Assembly (NCBI RefSeq): GCF_027409185.1
Contig: NC_084472.1
Coordinates: 96,798,427 to 96,862,426, forward strand
Source of the DNA: Cynocephalus volans
Lineage: Eukaryota > Chordata > Mammalia > Dermoptera > Cynocephalidae
DNA: 64,000 nt
Direction of reading: 5' to 3'
The position numbers were made by a program, and so were the translations under genes. Positions 1 through 11,638 of the stretch are shown here, in pieces (positions within the stretch are counted from its first letter, which is position 1; each line of letters begins with the position of its first letter). The notes under the pieces were generated by a model that did not search any database, had not been told where the DNA came from, and worked only from the letters and a program-made list of their open reading frames with translations.

Positions 1-1110
1 TTTTCCTGCCGTATCGTTCTGTTGATTTACCACATCTACTCTGTGAATAACATGTGTTGCTTCTGGCTATGGAATGCGATCTAGGCTGCTGCAGTTTTGC
101 AGCTTGTAAGAAAGGGAAAGCATATTTCTTGAGGACTCTTTTCCCATGATACTAGATAGTGAAGGTTTCAGCGCTCCCTCCTGTGTGTAGACATCAGTAT
201 GTGCATATATATGCTTAAAGATATACAGTTTTTGAGGAGGAGATTGGTTAATCCTTCTGTCTAAAGTAGTCTGTTTTGTCCTATCAGCTACAGGTATTCT
301 GACTATCAATGTTTGCTTTCTTTGTAGTGTTCACAGAAACTCACAGAAATGTTCTGGTGTTTGAAGTTTCCAGAAATTGTATTGATGCCATTTCAGCAAA
401 TTTAAGTAGAGTTTAGAGTATGTGTTACAATAAAATAAGCACACTATACATTAAACATACTTTATGACTAGAATACAGGAGCCAAGAAAAGTACTTTAAG
501 CCAGGCAGTATTTTTCTCTTTCTACAAATGTGTTTGCTTTTTTTTTCAGAATGGAGTTCACAATTGGCTGGAGAAAAGTTATTTAAATTCACAATCTCAG
601 TGAGCAGTATTGTTCTAAAATTGAAAGGAATCGTCCCTGAGGAGACAAACTAAATATTGTGTGAAGAATTTATCTCTAGGGCAAATATTTCCCATTTTCA
701 CCTTCATACAACTCAGCCCTCTCCACAGAAGTTCCCTAATACTTTCATTTATAATCCGAATGATGTTTCTGACAGCCTATCTGCCTCCTCTAACCTGTCA
801 CTCACTCCTGCCTCCTCCTGCAAGGGGTCAAGACAGCAAGCATGACCAGACAAAAAGCCGTCCCTGGATTGTAGACATATTATTAACTTTACTGCAGTGT
901 AGAGCAAGTAGAAAAAAAATTATTTTCCACTTACGTATTTACTGGTCTCTCGTCTCACTAACTTTTTCAGCCTCTCTCTTGGTGCTTGGTACTGCTACAT
1001 CATGAGTTTTAATGCTTTAGCTTTAGTGTGTAATCACATTCCCAGAACAATTATACTTGAAGAGATGACTCCTAAAAAGACCATCTCGTTGCTTTAGTTG
1101 ACCAGGGCAC
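1..1110. other. No gene recognised
   Basis: This is AT-rich intergenic sequence. Short open frames on both strands have no recognisable domains, no splice context and no similarity that I can name. No repeat family could be assigned. Confidence 0.5.
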
Positions 1111-1117
1111 CGTCACA

Positions 1118-1300
1118 TGTGTTTTTGACATGCACGGCAGCCCTGGGAAGCAGGAAAGGAAGGTGTTATTACCCCCATTTTACAGCTGATGGAGGTGAGT
1201 ACAAGAGAAACCTCCATCCCAGGGATGCAGGCAGGATTCAAAGTTAATCCTTTTCTCTCCGAGTCTAGAATGCTTTCTACCACTCAATACTGTCTGTTCT
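1118..1300 (-). repeat. MIR SINE fragment
   Basis: The core 'accccca ttttacag' followed by a decayed 'gatgaggaaactgaggc'-like stretch is the antisense of the MIR core. The element therefore lies on the minus strand. The flanking text (small bowel of 'ccctgggaag' on one side, 'accactcaatactgtc' on the other) fits the two ends of MIR. The tRNA-like head is strongly diverged, as expected for an ancient mammalian SINE. Confidence 0.7.
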
Positions 1301-2700
1301 GATAACACATAGCTTGCCTGACACATACTGAAAAAACATTAAATCATAGAATGCAATTCAATTAATTTTCATGGCAAAAAGGGATCCATTTGTAAATTCA
1401 ATTTCTGTTGAGATTACTTTCCTGAAATTTTCACTCATTCTGAGAAAAAGCCATGACTCTGCCTGAGACAGTATATGATTGTTTATTTCTAGTACCTGTT
1501 CAAAAGTGTCTTGCCCATCACTGTATCTAGGTGTGGTCCCTGGAAGTCAAATCTAACAACTTACACACAAGGCTAAATGATAAAGAATATCTTCATGCTT
1601 AGATATTAAATGTCTGTATTCAGATACCTGTAAATATTAAATCCATGTTCAGAAATCAAAATACTTATTCGTTTATTAATGTACTTGATAGACCTTATTT
1701 GGTACCTTCCATATTCCTGTGTCGGAGGTTCTGGAATACTGTGGAAATATAAGATTACTGTCAGGGAACACAGAGTAAAACACCTACTGTTTCCTGATGT
1801 CATAGTGGAGACATAGCATTACCACTGGGTGCAAGTAACCAGGAATAAAAATAATACATTTGTATTCAATGGCGATTACCTTCAAAGGTTTTAGATAGTT
1901 ATATAGGTTAAAGTTTGTTGTTTTAAAGTATACTTGAATTTTTATTTTGAAGCTCGTTCCTTTTCTGAGCACAGGAACTATCATCTTCCTTTCCTGCAAA
2001 CTGAGGAAGCCAAATGCAGTTACACTTATTTCCAAGACCTCCGAAGAGCCACGGTATGATGTGTTTTGTATTGCCCCAATGATTGATTAGGCAGGTGAAA
2101 GAAGAAATAACGTGAAAGTATTTCTCCTAGTTCAGTTTGTCAGAACTGAAGCAAAACAGAGAACTGACAGTATTATTGGTAGTCCAGGCAAAATAAATAA
2201 ATCCAGTTTTCATCTTGCATTGCCTCACAAATACAAGAAAGCAACATTTATTTTTAAAACCAGAAGGAATATGTTGACTAAGAATTCTCAGGCAAGAAAC
2301 AGTATGTGAGAGGTGAGGCCACTAGCCCATTCTGAAGGAAACAAAGGTGATGAAAATCAGAAAGTAATTACATTGTCATAAATGATTATAAGATGCTGAA
2401 AGATTTTTTAATCATTAAATGGATTTGTTTGTTCTGTTACACTTTACAATACTAAAATAAAATAGCAACAAGATAGCAAATATAAAAAATAGCAATTAAA
2501 ATTAAAAATAGCAAATATAGAAAAAAATTATATTTCTTGAGAATTTTTCTGTAATAACAGAAAAAGAACTTCAAAGCTTAAGAAATTTAACACTAAAAAT
2601 GACTTATCGGCAATGGTACCTATAAAAACTCTTAAATATCATCAAGGTGGATAGTGATAAAAAAATGGAATTTTTAATATGTCTTGAAGATCCCAAATAG
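1300..2700. other. No gene recognised
   Basis: AT-rich sequence. Around 2445-2530 there is locally simple A-rich sequence with several 'atagcaa' repeats. No coding or RNA feature is supported. Confidence 0.5.
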
Positions 2701-3080
2701 GAGACTTGACTGGAAAATGTCAGACAGATGTCTCTGTCAAGGAAGAGTGTACATAGGCCCTGGTATGTGGATGAGTCTGATAGATTCTAATGAAGACGCC
2801 CATGGAGCCCACTGACAGACGTCAATGAAGATGTCCATGGACCCCACCTCCTGGTATTCATGCCTTGGGAAATCCCTCCACCAGAGTGTGAACAGGAACT
2901 GTGGCTTGCTTTTAACCAGCAGAAGATGACAAAATAGGTGTGATGTTATTGGCATAATCATGTCACATGCTCTCGCTAGCAGGCTCTCCCTAGTCCCTCT
3001 CTCCTCCTGTTGATTTTGAAGAAGCAAGCTGCCACGGATCCTACGGCTTTAAAACCCTGGATACTGCCAACAACTGTGGA
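2700..3080. repeat. Probable ancient interspersed repeat, family not certain
   Basis: The segment has the texture of an old LTR or DNA-transposon relic. It contains 'gaaatccctccaccagagtgtgaac' broken into recognisable words such as 'aggaactgtggcttgc' and 'gaagaagcaagctgcca', which recur in old mammalian repeats. I cannot assign the family with confidence. A 96-codon antisense open frame inside it has no protein features. Confidence 0.35.
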
Positions 3081-3782
3081 AGCAGGGAAGTGGATGCCTC
3101 CCCAGATGAGCCTCCAGATGAGTACCCTCATATAATATAAATTTGGTAGTTAGTTAAAGGAATTAGAACTTTGAAAAAAAAAAATCTGCTTAAAATGTGA
3201 TAGTGCAAATAATATCCAAACGCCTCCAGGCTCCACAGTCTGTAGGAGAGAGAAAAGTGATATAAGTATGGGTCAAGTGGGTTATTTTCATTAGGAATTT
3301 AGTGTGGATTGGGCCATAAGAAATTCTACCCATTGCCCAGGAGACAGAGGATGACACAGGCTAGGGCTGGGACATAGAAACGTCTTCTCCTTCTCATTGA
3401 CTCCCTCCCTCTGCCCACCATCTTGCCCTGTCTTCTCTGGGAGATGGGGCACAAAGGTGCAAACATCCCTTTCTTTTAGCTGACTGGGCTCCAAATCACA
3501 TGTGAGGCCCAGCTGCCCCCAAACTTTGTTGCTTGGCAACAGACTCTTTGGATGGAACATGTAGGTGTGTGGGGAAGTGTTTCAGAAGAGCAGCCAAAAT
3601 ATCCCAGTGGTGTTGCTAACTTCATGACCTTACAGGACCTAATCTCTTTTTTCTTCTCTAACCTGTACATTCTGAATCACATTACACAACCATAGCAATA
3701 GCTGGAATATCTATAACATTGAGTGAAGGGTACAAGAAAAATTAATAATAACATCTTTTCCCTTTTATTGCTTCATTGAATT

Positions 3783-3856
3783 TTATTTTATTTATTTATT
3801 TATTCATTCATTCATTCATTCATTTTATTTATTTTATTTTATTTATTTTTTTGGCA
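3783..3856. repeat. Impure (TTTA/TTCA)n microsatellite
   Basis: Runs of TTTA, then TTCA, then TTTA units form an impure tetranucleotide tract. It may be the relic of an A-tail on the minus strand, but no element body was recognised next to it. Confidence 0.8.
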
Positions 3857-4159
3857 GCTGGCCTGTATGCTTCACTGATTTTAAATCACACTGAGTGCTT
3901 ATCCAGATTGGGATGTGTACGTACGAGCTGAGAGGAAGCAGGATGAGTAGACCAAGCACACAATGGTAGCGAGAATGAGGAAAGTGGGACGCTCAGGTGA
4001 GAGGATGGGGAGGTACGGTGGATCGATGCATCCAGGAACCAACCCCAGCTTATCTCACACCACACACCCCACCATTACACCCACTCCTGCCTGTTGGACT
4101 CTCTCAGAACCCCTGAAATCTCCAGTGGGCTCATGACCCAAAGTTTGAAAACCTGCTCA

Positions 4160-4400
4160 GTAATGACAGCCATTGACTGAGAGGTTACCGAACTCCAATC
4201 ACTACACCACACTCTTTAAATGTATTATCACATTTCCTCCTTACCACAGAAGTTAGCCTGATTTTGGCATGAGAGAATTGAGACCGAAAGAGGACCGAGT
4301 TCGTAACAGACTGAGTTCCAACAGCTCCTAAAACAGAGAAACAAACCCAGGCAGCTGGACCGCAGGCTTGAGCTCCTGGTCACTACACTCCTACACTTCC
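4160..4400 (-). repeat. MIR SINE, nearly full length, decayed
   Basis: Reading on the minus strand gives a tRNA-like head ('agtgaccaggagctcaagcc' region), then the MIR core. On plus this appears as 'gagagaattgagacc' and 'cactacaccacactc' at the two ends. Order and spacing match MIR. Divergence is high. Confidence 0.65.
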
Positions 4401-4474
4401 TTCACACTGTGAAAATCTTCAGGTTCCTCTGCAATTAGAATCCCATTGCCCTAGAACCTGTATTTTATGGGCTG

Positions 4475-5078
4475 CTCTGTTTTATAAGAACTTCCAACCT
4501 AAATGTCCATTGACAGGTGACTGGATCGGGAAAATGTGGTGTACATACTTGATGAAATAGTACTCAGTCATAAAAAAGAATGAAATTCTGCTATTTGCAG
4601 CAACATGGATGAACTTAAAGAAAATTATGTTAATTGAAATCAGCCAGGCACAGAAAGGGAAATACCTCATATTCTCACTCATAAGTGGGAGCTGAAAAAG
4701 AAAAGAAGAGAGAGAGACAGAGAGAGAAGGAAGGAAGGAAGGAAGGAAGGAAGGAAGGAAGGAAGGAAGGAAGGAAGGAAGGAAGGAAGGAAGGAAGGAA
4801 GGAAGGAAGGAAGGAAGGAGAAAGAAAGGGAACCACAATAATATGTTGAACTTTCAAAAAAAAAAAGGGAATAGATCTATGATTATTAGTGATGGGAAAG
4901 TGGGAAGGGGAGAGGGGTTAGCAAGAAATTGGTTAGGGTCACAAAGATTATGTTTTGTAAATGTAAGTATACTAATTATCCTGATTTGATCACTACATAT
5001 TGTACACAGGTATTGATACTCAAGTCTACACCCCACAAATATGTATAATCAATTATGTTTCAATAATAAAAAAAAAAC
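4475..5078 (+). mobile_element. Old L1 3' end (truncated LINE-1)
   Basis: Plus-strand sequence matches the end of L1 ORF2 and the 3'UTR. It has the 'aaaatgtggtgtacata' stretch (ORF2 C-terminus, K-M-W-Y-I like), then 'gcaacatggatgaact', 'cactcataagtgggagctga' at the stop region, and ends in 'caataataaaaaaaaa' with an AATAAA signal. It lacks ORF1, the endonuclease and the reverse transcriptase core, so it is a 5'-truncated insertion. A large (GGAA)n tract has grown inside it directly after the ORF2 stop region. It is clearly older and more diverged than the three young L1s in this window. Confidence 0.85.
4727..4820. repeat. (GGAA)n microsatellite, about 23 uninterrupted units
   Basis: A pure GGAA tract of about 93 bp follows a short (GA)n lead-in at 4707-4726. 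It lies inside an old L1 3'UTR. The open frames of repeated 'SFLP' across it are artefacts of the repeat. Confidence 0.97.
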
Positions 5079-5079
5079 T

Positions 5080-6297
5080 GTCCCCCCCTCAAAAGACCTT
5101 CCTAAGACTATTTGGTTTACAGTTATCTTTAGGCAAAAGCCTTGAAAATATTTCTACCAGCATAAAATTATTTCATGCATTTTACATGGAAAATAGTGTG
5201 TATTTTCATTTGATCTCATGGACAGAAGTAGCTTAGGCTAAACTGGATGCAAGCATCTGTATCTTAAAATGAAATTACATCAAAATAACCTAACTACAGA
5301 AGTTGTTTTTATTTAATTTTCTTAAAGCTAAACTCATTATTCTAAATGACATGGTTCTGGGACTGGGCTGTAAGGCAAGGAAGACCTTAAGCGTGTTGTC
5401 TTTAAATAGATGGAGCTGCTGGCAAACGCCTTTTACTCATACACCAAGCATTCTGCAGCCGAGTAAATGACCCTGAACACTGGGGACATGCCTGGCTCAT
5501 TTACTTATGAATTGTCTCCTAATGCCAGAAAGAAGATTGAACTCGCACTGGAGAGGAAAGGAGGTTGATAACATGGACAGGTAGCGTCCTTTGAGAAGAG
5601 GTTGGAATGAGTTGACTATGTTTTTAAGAGCTTCTAACTCTGACTTCTCTCATCACTTCTAGACACAGATTTGTTACAGGAGCTATAATTAGCAATGAGT
5701 GAAACCATGAGATTTAGAAACTCCGTTTAGATTAGGGGTAGAAAAATGGTCTCAGGGACAGAAATCTGAGAAAGCATTCCTGATTTTCAGATATAACTAA
5801 GCTATGCCATCGATTTAATTCAGTCAAAACTTTTCACCTGAAATTGTCTGACTAGAGGAGGATACATTATCTTATTGATTCAATTGTCCCCAAAAGCCTG
5901 GTATTGTGAGACATTTCTTCCATGGTCATTATCATCATTAATCATGGACAAACTTCTATCAGATGTCTGACATTTTTAAATATGTATACAGCATCACAAC
6001 ATACAAGCATTTCTAATGATAATGCTGTGTATTATCTCATGATATATAATATATATTTACATATTTGTGATATATTATATAAATCCTTCACCAAAGTTAA
6101 AATATAATGATGCAAAGTAATTTTCAATTTTAAGAAATTATAATAAAATTGCAGAGCTCTTCATTAAGAAAATTTTCTAATTTCATATCTCCTTTTAAAT
6201 CCAATATGATTATTATAGATATTAAAATCTTACCCAACCATTTTCCTTAGTTTATGTTATAATGCATAGAACACATTTTCCCCTAAAAATCCATATT
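5080..6297. other. No gene recognised; contains an AT palindrome
   Basis: AT-rich unique-looking sequence. The only structure I see is a perfect 12-bp inverted repeat near 6043-6081 and a poorly ordered A/T-rich stretch before the L1 target site. Confidence 0.5.
6043..6081. repeat. AT-rich perfect inverted repeat
   Basis: The arm TATATAATATAT (6043-6054) is followed after 15 nt by its exact reverse complement ATATATTATATA (6070-6081). It could extrude as a hairpin. There is no sign of a transposon around it, and such palindromes arise easily in AT-rich DNA. Confidence 0.85.
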
Positions 6298-6311
6298 CTA
6301 TTTTCCTCATT

Positions 6312-6348
<37 letters not shown>

Positions 6349-6353
<5 letters not shown>

Positions 6354-6375
6354 CTTTAAAATAGAACTTTTATTA
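6349..6375 (-). other. Short non-L1 segment between two A-tails (possible 3' transduction)
   Basis: On the minus strand the L1 3' end is followed by an A-rich tail (about 6415-6376), then a 27-nt stretch with AATAAA (plus 6369-6374), and 20 nt later by the pure poly(A) at 6348-6314. A private polyadenylation signal followed by a fresh poly(A) is the layout left when L1 RNA reads past its own signal into flanking DNA. The segment is short, so tail drift is an alternative. Confidence 0.45.
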
Positions 6376-6474
6376 TTTTTTTTTTTTATTTTATTTTATT
6401 TTATTTTTTTTTTTAAATTTTATTTTGTCGATATACATTGTAGCTGATTAATGCTCCCCATCACCAAAACCTCC

Positions 6475-6506
6475 CTCCCTTCTCCCTCCCCCCCCTCCCC
6501 CCCAAC
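6475..6506 (-). promoter_or_regulatory. L1 3'UTR G-rich tract (predicted G-quadruplex), copy 1
   Basis: On the minus strand this tract reads as long G runs split by single A's, followed by GGGAGAAGGGAGGGAGG. Several runs of three or more G within 35 nt meet the usual G-quadruplex pattern. The tract is kept in all three young copies. G-rich 3'UTR tracts that form quadruplexes are known from primate and other mammalian L1s. Confidence 0.65.
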
Positions 6507-6584
6507 AATGTCCTTTCTGTTTGTTTGTTGTATCAACTTCAAATAATTGTGGTTGTTATATCTTCTTCCTCCCCCCCCCCCGGT

Positions 6585-6606
6585 TTGTGTGTGTGTGTGT
6601 GTGTGT
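6585..6606. repeat. (GT)n in L1 3'UTR, copy 1
   Basis: A GT/CA dinucleotide run sits just downstream of the ORF2 stop in element orientation. The same position in copies 2 and 3 carries CA runs of different lengths, with a single T interruption. Confidence 0.9.
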
Positions 6607-6624
6607 GAATTTATATATTAATTT

Positions 6625-9600
6625 TTAGCTCCCTCCAATAAGTGAGAACATGTGGTATTTCTCTTTCTGTGCCTGACTTGTTTCACTTAATATAATTCTC
6701 TCAAGGTCCATCCATGTTGTTGCAAATGGCAGTATTTCATTCGTTTTTATAGCTGAGTAGTATTCCATTGTGTAGATGTACCACATTTTCCGTATCCACT
6801 CATCTGATGATGGGCATTTGGGCTGGTTCCAACTCTTGGCTATTGTAAAGAGTGCTGCGATGAACATTGGGGAACAGGTATACCTTCGACTTGATGATTT
6901 CCATTCCTCTGGGTATATTCCCAACAGTGGGATGGCTGGGTCGTATGGTAGATCTATTTGCAATTGTTTAAGGAACCTCCATACCATTTTCCATAGAGGC
7001 TGCACCATTTTGCAGTCCCACCAACAATGTATGAGAGTTCCTTTTTCTCCGCAGCCTCGCCAGCATTTATCGTTCATAGTCTTTTGGATTTTAGCCATCC
7101 TAACTGGGGTTAGATGGTATCTCAATGTGGTTTTGATTTGCATTTCCCGGATGCTGAGTGATGTTGAGCATTTTTTCATATGTCTGTTGGCCATTTGTAT
7201 ATCTTCCTTAGAGAAATGCCTACTTAGCTCTTTTGCCCATTTTTTAATTGGGTTGCTTGTTTTCTTCTTGTAAAGTTGTTTGAGTTCCTTATATATTCTG
7301 GATATTAATCCTTTGTCAGATGTATATTTTGCAAATATTTTCTCCCACTCTGTTGGTTGTCTTTTAACTCTTTTAATTGTTTCTTTTGCTGTGCAGAAGC
7401 TTTTTAGTTTGATATAATCCCATTTGTTTATTTTTCCTTTGGTTGCCCGTGCTTTTGGGGTCGTATTCATGAAGTCTGTGCCCAGTCCTATTTCCTGAAG
7501 TGTTTCCCCTATGTTTTCTTTAAGAAGTTTTATTGTCTCAGGGTGTATATTTAAATCCTTAATCCATTTTGAGTTGATTTTAGTATACGGTGAGAGGTAT
7601 GGATCTAGTTTCATTCTCCTGCATATCGATATCCAGTTATCCCAGCACCACTTGCTGAAGAGGCAGTCCCTTCCCCAGTGAATAGGCTTGGTGCCTTTGT
7701 CAAAGATCAGATGGCAGTAAGTGTGTGGGTTGATTTCTGGATTCTCTATTCTATTCCATTGGTCAGTGTGTCTGTTTTTATGCCAGTACCATACTGTTTT
7801 GGTTATTATAGCTTTGTAGTATAGCTTAAAGTCAGGTAGTGTTATGCCTCCAGCTTTATTTTTTTTGCTGAGCATTGCTTTGGCTATTCGTGGTCTTTTA
7901 TTGTTCCATATAAATGTCTGAATAGTTTTTTCCATTTCTGAGAAAAATGTCTTTGGAATTTTGATGGGGATTGCATTGAATTTGTATATCACTTTGGGTA
8001 GTATGGACATTTTCACTATGTTGATTCTTCCAATCCAAGAGCATGGAATATCTTTCCATCTTCTTGTATCCTCTCTAATTTCTCTCAGCAGTGGTTTGTA
8101 GTTCTCATTATAGAGATTTTTCACCTCCTTGGTTAACTCAATTCCTAAGTATTTTATTTTTTTGGTGGCTATTGTAAATGGGCAGGCTTTCTTGATTTCT
8201 CCTTCTGCATGTTCACTATTGGAGAAAATAAATGCTACTGATTTTTGTGTGTTGATTTTGTATCCTGCTACTGTGCTGAAATCATTTATCAATTCCAACA
8301 GTTTTTTTGTAGAAGTTTTAGGCTGTTCGATATATAGGATCATGTCATCTGCAAACAGGGACAGTTTGACTTCATCTTTCCCAATCTGGATGCCCTTTAT
8401 TTCCTTCTCTTCTCTGATTGCTCTGGCTAGTACTTCCAACACTATGTTGAATAGGAGTGGTGAGAGTGGGCATCCTTGTCTAGTGCCTGTTCTTAAAGGA
8501 AAAGCTTTCAGCTTTTCCCCATTCAGGATGATATTGGCAGTGGGTTTGTCATATATGGCTTTAATTATGTTGAGATACTTTCCCTCTATACCTAACTTAT
8601 AGAGGGTCTTTGTCATGAATGAGTGCTGAACTTTATCAAATGCTTTTTCAGCATCTATAGAGATGATCATATGGTCCTTGTGTTTGAGTTTATTAATATG
8701 GTGTATCACATTTATTGATTTGCGTATGTTGAACCAACCTTGCATCCCTGGGATGAATCCCACTTGATCGTGATGAATAATTTTTCGTATGTGTTGCTGT
8801 ATTCTGTTTGCTAGTATTTTAGTGAGGATTTTTGCATCTATATTCATCAAGGATATCGGCCTGTAGTTTTCTTTTTTGGTTATATCTTTACCTGGTTTTG
8901 GTATCAGGATGATGTTTGCTTCATAGAATGAGTTTGGGAGATTTGCGTCCGTTTCAATCTTTTGGAATAGTTTGTAAAGAATCGGTGTCAATTCCTCTTT
9001 GAATGTTTGGTAAAATTCTGCTGTGAATCCATCTGGTCCTGGGCTTTTCTTTGTTGGGAGCCTTCTGATAACAGCTTCAATCTCCTTTATTGTTATTGGT
9101 CTGTTCAGATTTTCTACATCTTCACGGTTCAGTTTTGGGAGCTTGTGTGTGTCCAGAAATTTATCCATTTCCTCCAGATTTTCAAATTTGTTGGCGTACA
9201 GTTGTTTATAGTAGTCTCGAATGATTCCTTGTATTTCAGATGAATCAGTTGTAATATCACCTTTTTCATTTCTAATTTTTGTTATTTGAGTCTTCTCTCT
9301 TCTTTTTTTTGTTAGCCATGCTAATGGTTTGTCAATTTTATTTATCTTTTCAAAAAACCAACTTTTTGATTCGTTGATCTTTTGAATTGTTTTTTGGTTT
9401 TCAATTTCATTCAGTTCTGCTCTGATCTTAATGATTTCTTTCCGTCTGCTAACTTTAGGATTGGATTGTTCTTGTTTTTCTAGTTCTTTAAGGTGAAGTG
9501 TTAGGTTGTTCACTTGCCATCTTTCCATTCTTCTGAAGTGAGCATTTAATGCAATAAATTTTCCCCTCAATACTGCTTTTGCGGTATCCCACAGGTTTTG

Positions 9601-10452
9601 GTATGATGTATCATTGTTTTCATTAGTTTCAATAAACTTTTTGATTTCCTGCTTGATTTCTTCTTGGACCCATATGTCATTAAGTAGAATGCTGTTTAAT
9701 TTCCATGTGTTTGTATAGTTTCCAGAGTTTTGTTTGTTATTAATTTCTAGTTTTAATCCATTGTGGTCTGAGAAGATACATGGGATAATTCCAATTTTTT
9801 TGAATTTATTGAGACTTGATTTGTGACCTAATATGTGATCTATCCTGGAGAATGATCCATGTGCTGATGAGAAGAATGAATATTCTGAGGTTGTTGGGTG
9901 GAATGTTCTGTAGATATCTGCCAATTCCAATTGGTCTAGAGTCTTGTTTAGATCTTGTGTTTCTCTACTGATTCTTTGCCTAGATGATCTGTCTAATATT
10001 GACAGTGGAGTGTTCAGGTCCCCTGCTATTATGGTATTAGTGTCTATTTCCTTCTTTAGGTCTAATAGAGTTTGTTTTATAAATCTGGCTGCTCCAACAT
10101 TGGGTGCGTACATATTTATGATTGTTATGTCTTCTTGATGGATCAGTCCTTTTATCATTAAGTAGTGTCCCTCATTGTCTCTTTTTATGGTTTTTAGTTT
10201 AAAGTCTATTTTGTCAGATATAAGAATAGCCACTCCAGCTCGTTTTTCTTTTCTGTTTGCATGGTAAATCTTTTTCCATCCTTTCACTCTTAGTCTGTGT
10301 GAATCTTTATGGGTGAGGTGGGTCTCTTGTAGGCAGCATATAGTTGGGTCCTGCTTTTTGATCCAGTCAGCCAGTCTGTGTCTTTTAATTGGGGAATTTA
10401 AGCCTTTAACATTAAGAGTTGTTATTGAAAGGTGTTGATTTATTCCTAGCAT
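6625..10452 (-). CDS. L1 ORF2p, intact (endonuclease + reverse transcriptase), copy 1
   Basis: A 1275-residue protein, the usual size for mammalian L1 ORF2p, which nicks target DNA and reverse-transcribes L1 RNA at the nick (target-primed reverse transcription). The N-terminal apurinic-type endonuclease keeps N14, E43, D145, N147, D205, D229 and H230, at the same positions as in human L1. The central reverse transcriptase keeps the FADD catalytic motif (near residue 700) and the preceding [13 protein letters not shown] block. The C-terminal Cys-rich motif is C-X3-C-X7-H-X4-C ([18 protein letters not shown]). The start [17 protein letters not shown] aligns with the canonical start. ORF1 ends 187 nt upstream, so translation probably depends on reinitiation after ORF1. 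No stop or frameshift is present, and it should be catalytically competent. Confidence 0.97.
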   Translation of the reverse strand: MLGINQHLSITTLNVKGLNSPIKRHRLADWIKKQDPTICCLQETHLTHKDSHRLRVKGWKKIYHANRKEKRAGVAILISDKIDFKLKTIKRDNEGHYLMIKGLIHQEDITIINMYAPNVGAARFIKQTLLDLKKEIDTNTIIAGDLNTPLSILDRSSRQRISRETQDLNKTLDQLELADIYRTFHPTTSEYSFFSSAHGSFSRIDHILGHKSSLNKFKKIGIIPCIFSDHNGLKLEINNKQNSGNYTNTWKLNSILLNDIWVQEEIKQEIKKFIETNENNDTSYQNLWDTAKAVLRGKFIALNAHFRRMERWQVNNLTLHLKELEKQEQSNPKVSRRKEIIKIRAELNEIENQKTIQKINESKSWFFEKINKIDKPLAWLTKKRREKTQITKIRNEKGDITTDSSEIQGIIRDYYKQLYANKFENLEEMDKFLDTHKLPKLNREDVENLNRPITIKEIEAVIRRLPTKKSPGPDGFTAEFYQTFKEELTPILYKLFQKIETDANLPNSFYEANIILIPKPGKDITKKENYRPISLMNIDAKILTKILANRIQQHIRKIIHHDQVGFIPGMQGWFNIRKSINVIHHINKLKHKDHMIISIDAEKAFDKVQHSFMTKTLYKLGIEGKYLNIIKAIYDKPTANIILNGEKLKAFPLRTGTRQGCPLSPLLFNIVLEVLARAIREEKEIKGIQIGKDEVKLSLFADDMILYIEQPKTSTKKLLELINDFSTVAGYKINTQKSVAFIFSNSEHAEGEIKKACPFTIATKKIKYLGIELTKEVKNLYNENYKPLLREIREDTRRWKDIPCSWIGRINIVKMSILPKVIYKFNAIPIKIPKTFFSEMEKTIQTFIWNNKRPRIAKAMLSKKNKAGGITLPDFKLYYKAIITKTVWYWHKNRHTDQWNRIENPEINPHTYCHLIFDKGTKPIHWGRDCLFSKWCWDNWISICRRMKLDPYLSPYTKINSKWIKDLNIHPETIKLLKENIGETLQEIGLGTDFMNTTPKARATKGKINKWDYIKLKSFCTAKETIKRVKRQPTEWEKIFAKYTSDKGLISRIYKELKQLYKKKTSNPIKKWAKELSRHFSKEDIQMANRHMKKCSTSLSIREMQIKTTLRYHLTPVRMAKIQKTMNDKCWRGCGEKGTLIHCWWDCKMVQPLWKMVWRFLKQLQIDLPYDPAIPLLGIYPEEWKSSSRRYTCSPMFIAALFTIAKSWNQPKCPSSDEWIRKMWYIYTMEYYSAIKTNEILPFATTWMDLERIILSETSQAQKEKYHMFSLIGGS

Positions 10453-10639
10453 TTTATTGGTTGTTTGGTTGTCTTAGGTGTCTTTTGTTCCTTGCTTTCT
10501 GATTTACTGTTTGGTTTCTTTGTTTGTTGGTTCCTTAGGTTGTAGATAGTGTTTTTGTTAGCTTGTTTTCTCTTCATGAATGCCATTTTTATTGTACTAG
10601 CGGGTTTAGATTTTTCTTAGGTTTTTATGGCAGTGGTAG

Positions 10640-11638
10640 TTATTTTTCAGGAACCAAACCCAGTACTCCCTTGAGGATTTCTTGTAAGGGTGGTCTTGTG
10701 GTAGTGAACTCCCGCAGTTTTTGTTTGTCTGAGAAATATACTATTTGCCCCTCATTTCGGAAGGATAGCCTTGCAGGGTAGAGTATTCTTGGCTGGCAAT
10801 CTTTGTCTTTTAGTATTTTGAAAATATCATCCCATTCCTTTCTAGCTTTTAGGGTTTGTGATGAAAAGTCTGATGTTAACCTGATTGGGGCTCCCTTATA
10901 GGTGATTTGACGCTTCTCTCTTGCAGCTTTTAAGATTCTCTCTTTGTCTCTGAGTTTTGCCAATTTGACTATGACATGTCTTGGAGAAGGCCTTTTTGGG
11001 TTGAATACGTTTGGAGATCGTTGAGCTTCCTGGATCTGAAGATCTGTGATTTTTCCTATACCTGGGAAGTTTTCTGCCACTATTTTTTTGAATATGTTTT
11101 CAATGGAATCTCCATTTTCCTCCCCTTCTGGAATACCCATGACTCGGATATTTGAGCGCTTGAGGTTGTCTGATATCTCTCTCAGATTTTCTTCCATGTC
11201 CTTGATTCTTTTTTCTTTCTTTTTGTCTGCTTGTGTTATTTCAAACAGCCCATCTTCAAGTTCAGAGGTTCTCTCTTCAACTTCGACAAGCCTGCTGGTT
11301 AAACTCTCCGTTGTGTTTTTTATTTCGCTGAATAACTTCTTCAGTTCAGCAAGTTCTGCTACATTTTTTTTCAGGACATTGATTTCCTTGTATATTTCCT
11401 CTTTCAGATCCTGTATACTTTTCCTCATTTCATCATGATGTCTAGCTGAGTTTTCTTGTATCTCATTCAGTTTCCTTAGAATTATCACTCGAAATTCCTT
11501 GTCAGTTATTTCAAGGGCTTCTTGTTCTATAGGATCTAGAGTATGAGATTTATTAACTTTTGGTGGTGTACTTTCTTGATTTTTTGTATTTCTGGTGTCT
11601 TTTTTTTGGTGTTTATTCATTGTGGCAGGGGGTTTCAC
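10640..11638 (-). CDS. L1 ORF1p, intact (trimeric RNA-binding chaperone), copy 1
   Basis: 332 residues, close to the 338 of human ORF1p. The layout is a basic, low-complexity N-terminus (1-45), a long Glu/Lys/Leu heptad coiled coil (about 45-155) expected to trimerise, an RRM (about 160-255, starting RSNIRVMGIPEGEENG) and the C-terminal domain (about 256-325, with FSSQTLKARKEWDDIFK). It coats L1 RNA in cis and acts as a nucleic-acid chaperone. Compared with copies 2 and 3 it has Lys instead of Asn at residue 184. The start is the first Met after the GC-rich 5'UTR; an internal Met at residue 7 is a possible alternative. Confidence 0.96.
   Translation of the reverse strand: MKPPATMNKHQKKDTRNTKNQESTPPKVNKSHTLDPIEQEALEITDKEFRVIILRKLNEIQENSARHHDEMRKSIQDLKEEIYKEINVLKKNVAELAELKKLFSEIKNTTESLTSRLVEVEERTSELEDGLFEITQADKKKEKRIKDMEENLREISDNLKRSNIRVMGIPEGEENGDSIENIFKKIVAENFPGIGKITDLQIQEAQRSPNVFNPKRPSPRHVIVKLAKLRDKERILKAAREKRQITYKGAPIRLTSDFSSQTLKARKEWDDIFKILKDKDCQPRILYPARLSFRNEGQIVYFSDKQKLREFTTTRPPLQEILKGVLGLVPEK

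Noticed and set aside
4482..4857. Frames rich in 'SFLP' repeats
   Set aside because: Translation of the (GGAA)n microsatellite on the opposite strand.
6776..7273. 165-codon frame antisense to ORF2 (repeated at 30498-30995 and 46636-47133)
   Set aside because: It is the mirror frame of the conserved ORF2 C-terminus and recurs only because the three L1s are nearly identical. There is no independent coding signal.
8129..8602. 157-codon antisense frame over the RT domain (also 29185-29643, 47989-48462)
   Set aside because: Shadow of the ORF2 reading frame. Copy 2's 15-nt deletion shortens it to 152 codons, consistent with passive inheritance.
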